Made by a program: the position numbers and the translations under genes. DNA of 46,176 nt from Amanita rubescens (taxonomy: Eukaryota > Basidiomycota > Agaricomycetes > Agaricales > Amanitaceae), in assembly GCA_015039365.1 (NCBI GenBank), contig WION01000417.1, positions 1 to 46,176 of the forward strand. The letters run 5' to 3'. This document shows positions 44,280 through 46,176 of this stretch, piece by piece (within the stretch, counting starts at the first letter, position 1; each line of letters starts with the position of its first letter). The notes under the pieces are model-generated. The model did not search any database. It was given only the letters and a program-made list of their open reading frames with translations, and had not been told where the DNA came from.

Positions 44280-44834
44280 CTTGGGCGCTGACCTGCGCTG
44301 ACACATGCAACTAGTTACATACAGTCTAGATACTTCCCCTGCAGCTTACAAGTTCACGGTCAACGTGCTTTCTTCAGTGATATGGAATTTGATGTTTGAT
44401 GGTAGCGAAGTTTTCGGGTGATATCAAAGCACCGCCCGCTGCTAGCCGCTACTCGTTGAGTCATATAATTCTCCGCAACGCGTTGGCAACGGCGCAATTC
44501 CAAGCCGAAAAAAAACAATCTCGGAACAATGTTGCTGTGCTTATAGATCCTTTTTTGGTTAGGGACACAGGTTTTTCATCAAATGTTCCATCTCCATCAA
44601 GACCCGTCACAACAAATGTTACACAGCCGGAAATATAAATACCAGTCTCTGCCCATTTTCCCCTTTCCCAAGCTAGTCTTCACACACCACAACTTCACAA
44701 GCTAGTCTTGTGTCGCCTTCGCCCTCTTCCGCCTTTCGTCACATCAAGCAAGTCTTGTCCTTGACTTCTTTCTTCCTGGTGAAGATCCAATCGTTTGTCG
44801 TACAATCCTCGATCATTTCATTATCCAATCGACA
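44280..44834. other. Upstream region and leader of the small secreted protein gene
   Basis: A TATAAAT box lies at 44634-44640, which would give a leader of about 165 nt. The leader is C/T-rich, has no upstream ATG that I can see close to the start, and carries a 12-bp direct repeat (44669-44709). Confidence 0.45.
44669..44709. repeat. 12-bp direct repeat CAAGCTAGTCTT
   Basis: Two perfect copies, 44669-44680 and 44698-44709, 29 bp apart in the presumed 5' leader. A shorter CAAGTCTTG follows near 44750. Confidence 0.65.
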
Positions 44835-45059
44835 ATGCGTTTCTCCATCGTGACATTGGTTGTTGCTGCGACTGCTGCTGTATCCCAAGCGGCTGTCATT
44901 CCCCGTGCGAACACCGTCCTCGCACGCCTGGAAGCGAGGTATTACGCTGACCAGCTCTTCCCCCGCGTGTTGGATGACCCTGTTGTGGTCATGCCCCGAG
45001 AGTACTCGGATTACGTCTTGACCCGCAGGGCGCATCCTAGAGACTTTTACAGGCGATAG
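44835..45059 (+). CDS. Small secreted protein, 74 aa
   Basis: Single exon. The signal peptide is textbook (MRFSIVTLVVAATAAVSQA). The mature part is about 55 aa, rich in Arg, Val, Tyr and Pro, has no Cys, and ends LTRRAHPRDFYRR. Basic sites (IPR, EAR, TRR, YRR) could be cut by secretory proteases to release short peptides. The TATA box and long C/T-rich leader suggest strong, regulated expression. Function unknown; small secreted or peptide-like protein. Confidence 0.75.
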   Translation: MRFSIVTLVVAATAAVSQAAVIPRANTVLARLEARYYADQLFPRVLDDPVVVMPREYSDYVLTRRAHPRDFYRR

Positions 45060-45698
45060 GTAAGCTTTCATCGTCTCTTATCATATGATCAGTGATTGAT
45101 AATGATTACAAAGGTTGATGATTTGTTGGAATAACGTGGCAAGCCGCACGGATAATGGTGTCCGGGAGGTGGTTGCGATGGTACATGGCCTGTATCAGTT
45201 TGTACTTTGTGACATTGAACGGAAGACATCCTTGTGCTTCATACATGCGTGAACCTGGAAGAGTGTTTCGTATCGTATTGTAATCTGTTCCAAATAACAT
45301 GATATGTTAGTGATGCTCTTTAGCGCCCCCCATTTTTCTTACAGGGCACACAAACTTTTTCTTTCCTAGCATGAGGTATAATATATAATCGACCGAGTTC
45401 TCAACATGTTTAGTACCGGTCCTATGACGGAAAATTCCAGCTTCATTGGCAAAATTCTGTCATTGAATTGCAAACCGTTCTGAAGTATAGGTACGTGAAT
45501 CTAAATGATTATGCAGCACCACATCTTCCTAAATAGTACTAGTACGAGTCTTATAGCTAAATACTTTAAGTAACCATGGCTGGATGGTGCGATGTGATGT
45601 ACGTAAATCATAGTGGCTATTCAACTTGTTTGTAAGTATAAGGTAATGGAACATTGAGAGGACGATGTGATTATAGCAAGTTAGCGCTTGTTCCGTGC
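45060..45698. other. Intergenic, no gene seen
   Basis: 3' UTR of the small secreted protein gene on the left and terpene synthase 3' region on the right. Short motif-free open frames only. Confidence 0.45.
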
Positions 45699-46176
45699 TC
45701 AGCACAGAGTAACATTCTCACCTACTTGATCAGTCTTTTTGGGAAGAAGTTCAACTTTCAAAGACGATTTGATCTCCGGACCAAGCTTTCCAAAATACCT
45801 CTCCGAGCTGAAAGACCAGTGTATGTTGCCTGAAAAATCACGATGAGGAGTTGTTAACGCAAGGAACGATGCCTATTACTAACCAGCCATCCAATTCTGG
45901 AGACCATCGATATACTTGATAACATCATGGTCAATTTCGTCGCCCCAGGAAGGCACGTGCTGGCGATCATGTTCAAAGCGATCGAAGCTCGCCTTGCACA
46001 TATCTCCAACGATATTGACAGCTTCCTGGAGAGTTAAACTATTGTCTTGCATTACGACTGCGACCATATTGTGGGTGTCATTACGAGCTTGTTCGACATT
46101 GTAAGAATATAAATCCTAACCAACTATTCAGAGACAGCACACAAATATTATATCCCTTACATTCGACCAGGTAATA
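45699..46176 (-). CDS. Sesquiterpene synthase, 3' end (partial)
   Basis: Three exons reach the window edge (46161-46176 partial, 45884-46115, 45699-45829). The NSE metal-binding triad is split by an intron: WSN joined to [16 protein letters not shown], giving NDxxSxxxE. Then come [23 protein letters not shown] and [18 protein letters not shown], containing the RY pair that binds diphosphate in basidiomycete sesquiterpene synthases, and the end [16 protein letters not shown]. It cyclises farnesyl diphosphate with Mg2+. The DDxxD half lies beyond the window. Terpene synthases of this type often lie in clusters with P450s. Confidence 0.93.

Noticed and set aside
1..46176. CRISPR arrays, bacterial operons, phage or transposase genes, tRNA and rRNA genes
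   Set aside because: None seen. The splicing pattern is eukaryotic, and I found no tRNA-like cloverleaf, rRNA stretch, terminal repeats or transposase motif by eye; covariance-model and repeat searches would be needed to exclude small ones.

Overview
The window is nuclear DNA from a mushroom-forming basidiomycete (Agaricomycetes). The evidence is very dense splicing with introns of about 45-60 nt, 10-13 exons in ordinary genes, and several basidiomycete-type families: a DUF6534 membrane protein, a mushroom-type F-box family, a Gti1/Pac2 (WOPR) regulator, a basidiomycete sesquiterpene synthase and a Uma2/PD-(D/E)XK-like protein. I rebuilt gene models by hand from GT-AG (sometimes GC-AG) junctions that join homologous reading frames. 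Exon coordinates come from the sequence; family names come from remembered family motifs.

Left part (1-13 kb): an intronless gene for a protein with five copies of a dibasic-flanked 14-residue unit; a small frame-broken ORF; mitochondrial ribosomal protein uL13m; a 13-exon flavin monooxygenase (FMO) sharing a 143-bp divergent promoter with an ABHD11-type hydrolase; a glutathione S-transferase; a decayed second copy of the FMO/ABHD11 pair; and the enoyl-CoA reductase TSC13.

Middle (13-30 kb): a Cys-rich secreted protein; a very tight minus-strand array of GH17 glucanase, GET4 and ARV1, in which the GET4 stop and an in-frame ARV1 start overlap as TGATG; an aquaporin with both NPA boxes altered; an uncertain Ser/Thr/Pro-rich ORF; a Uma2-like gene with one in-frame stop; a DUF6534 multi-pass protein; a low-complexity membrane-anchored protein; and an F-box relic.

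Right part (30-46 kb): an HSBP1-like coiled-coil protein; an aldo-keto reductase relic in a gene-poor 4.5-kb stretch; a 616-aa F-box-family protein; the WOPR regulator; TFB2 (TFIIH) and NAS6 (proteasome chaperone) firing apart from 69 bp; a 74-aa small secreted protein; and the 3' end of a sesquiterpene synthase running off the edge.

Most intact genes are housekeeping (mitochondrial translation, fatty-acid elongation, tail-anchored insertion, sterol homeostasis, TFIIH, proteasome). Between them lie accessory islands with relics. The features most worth follow-up are the dibasic repeat protein, the GET4/ARV1 stop-start overlap, the decayed segmental duplication and the group of GC-AG introns.
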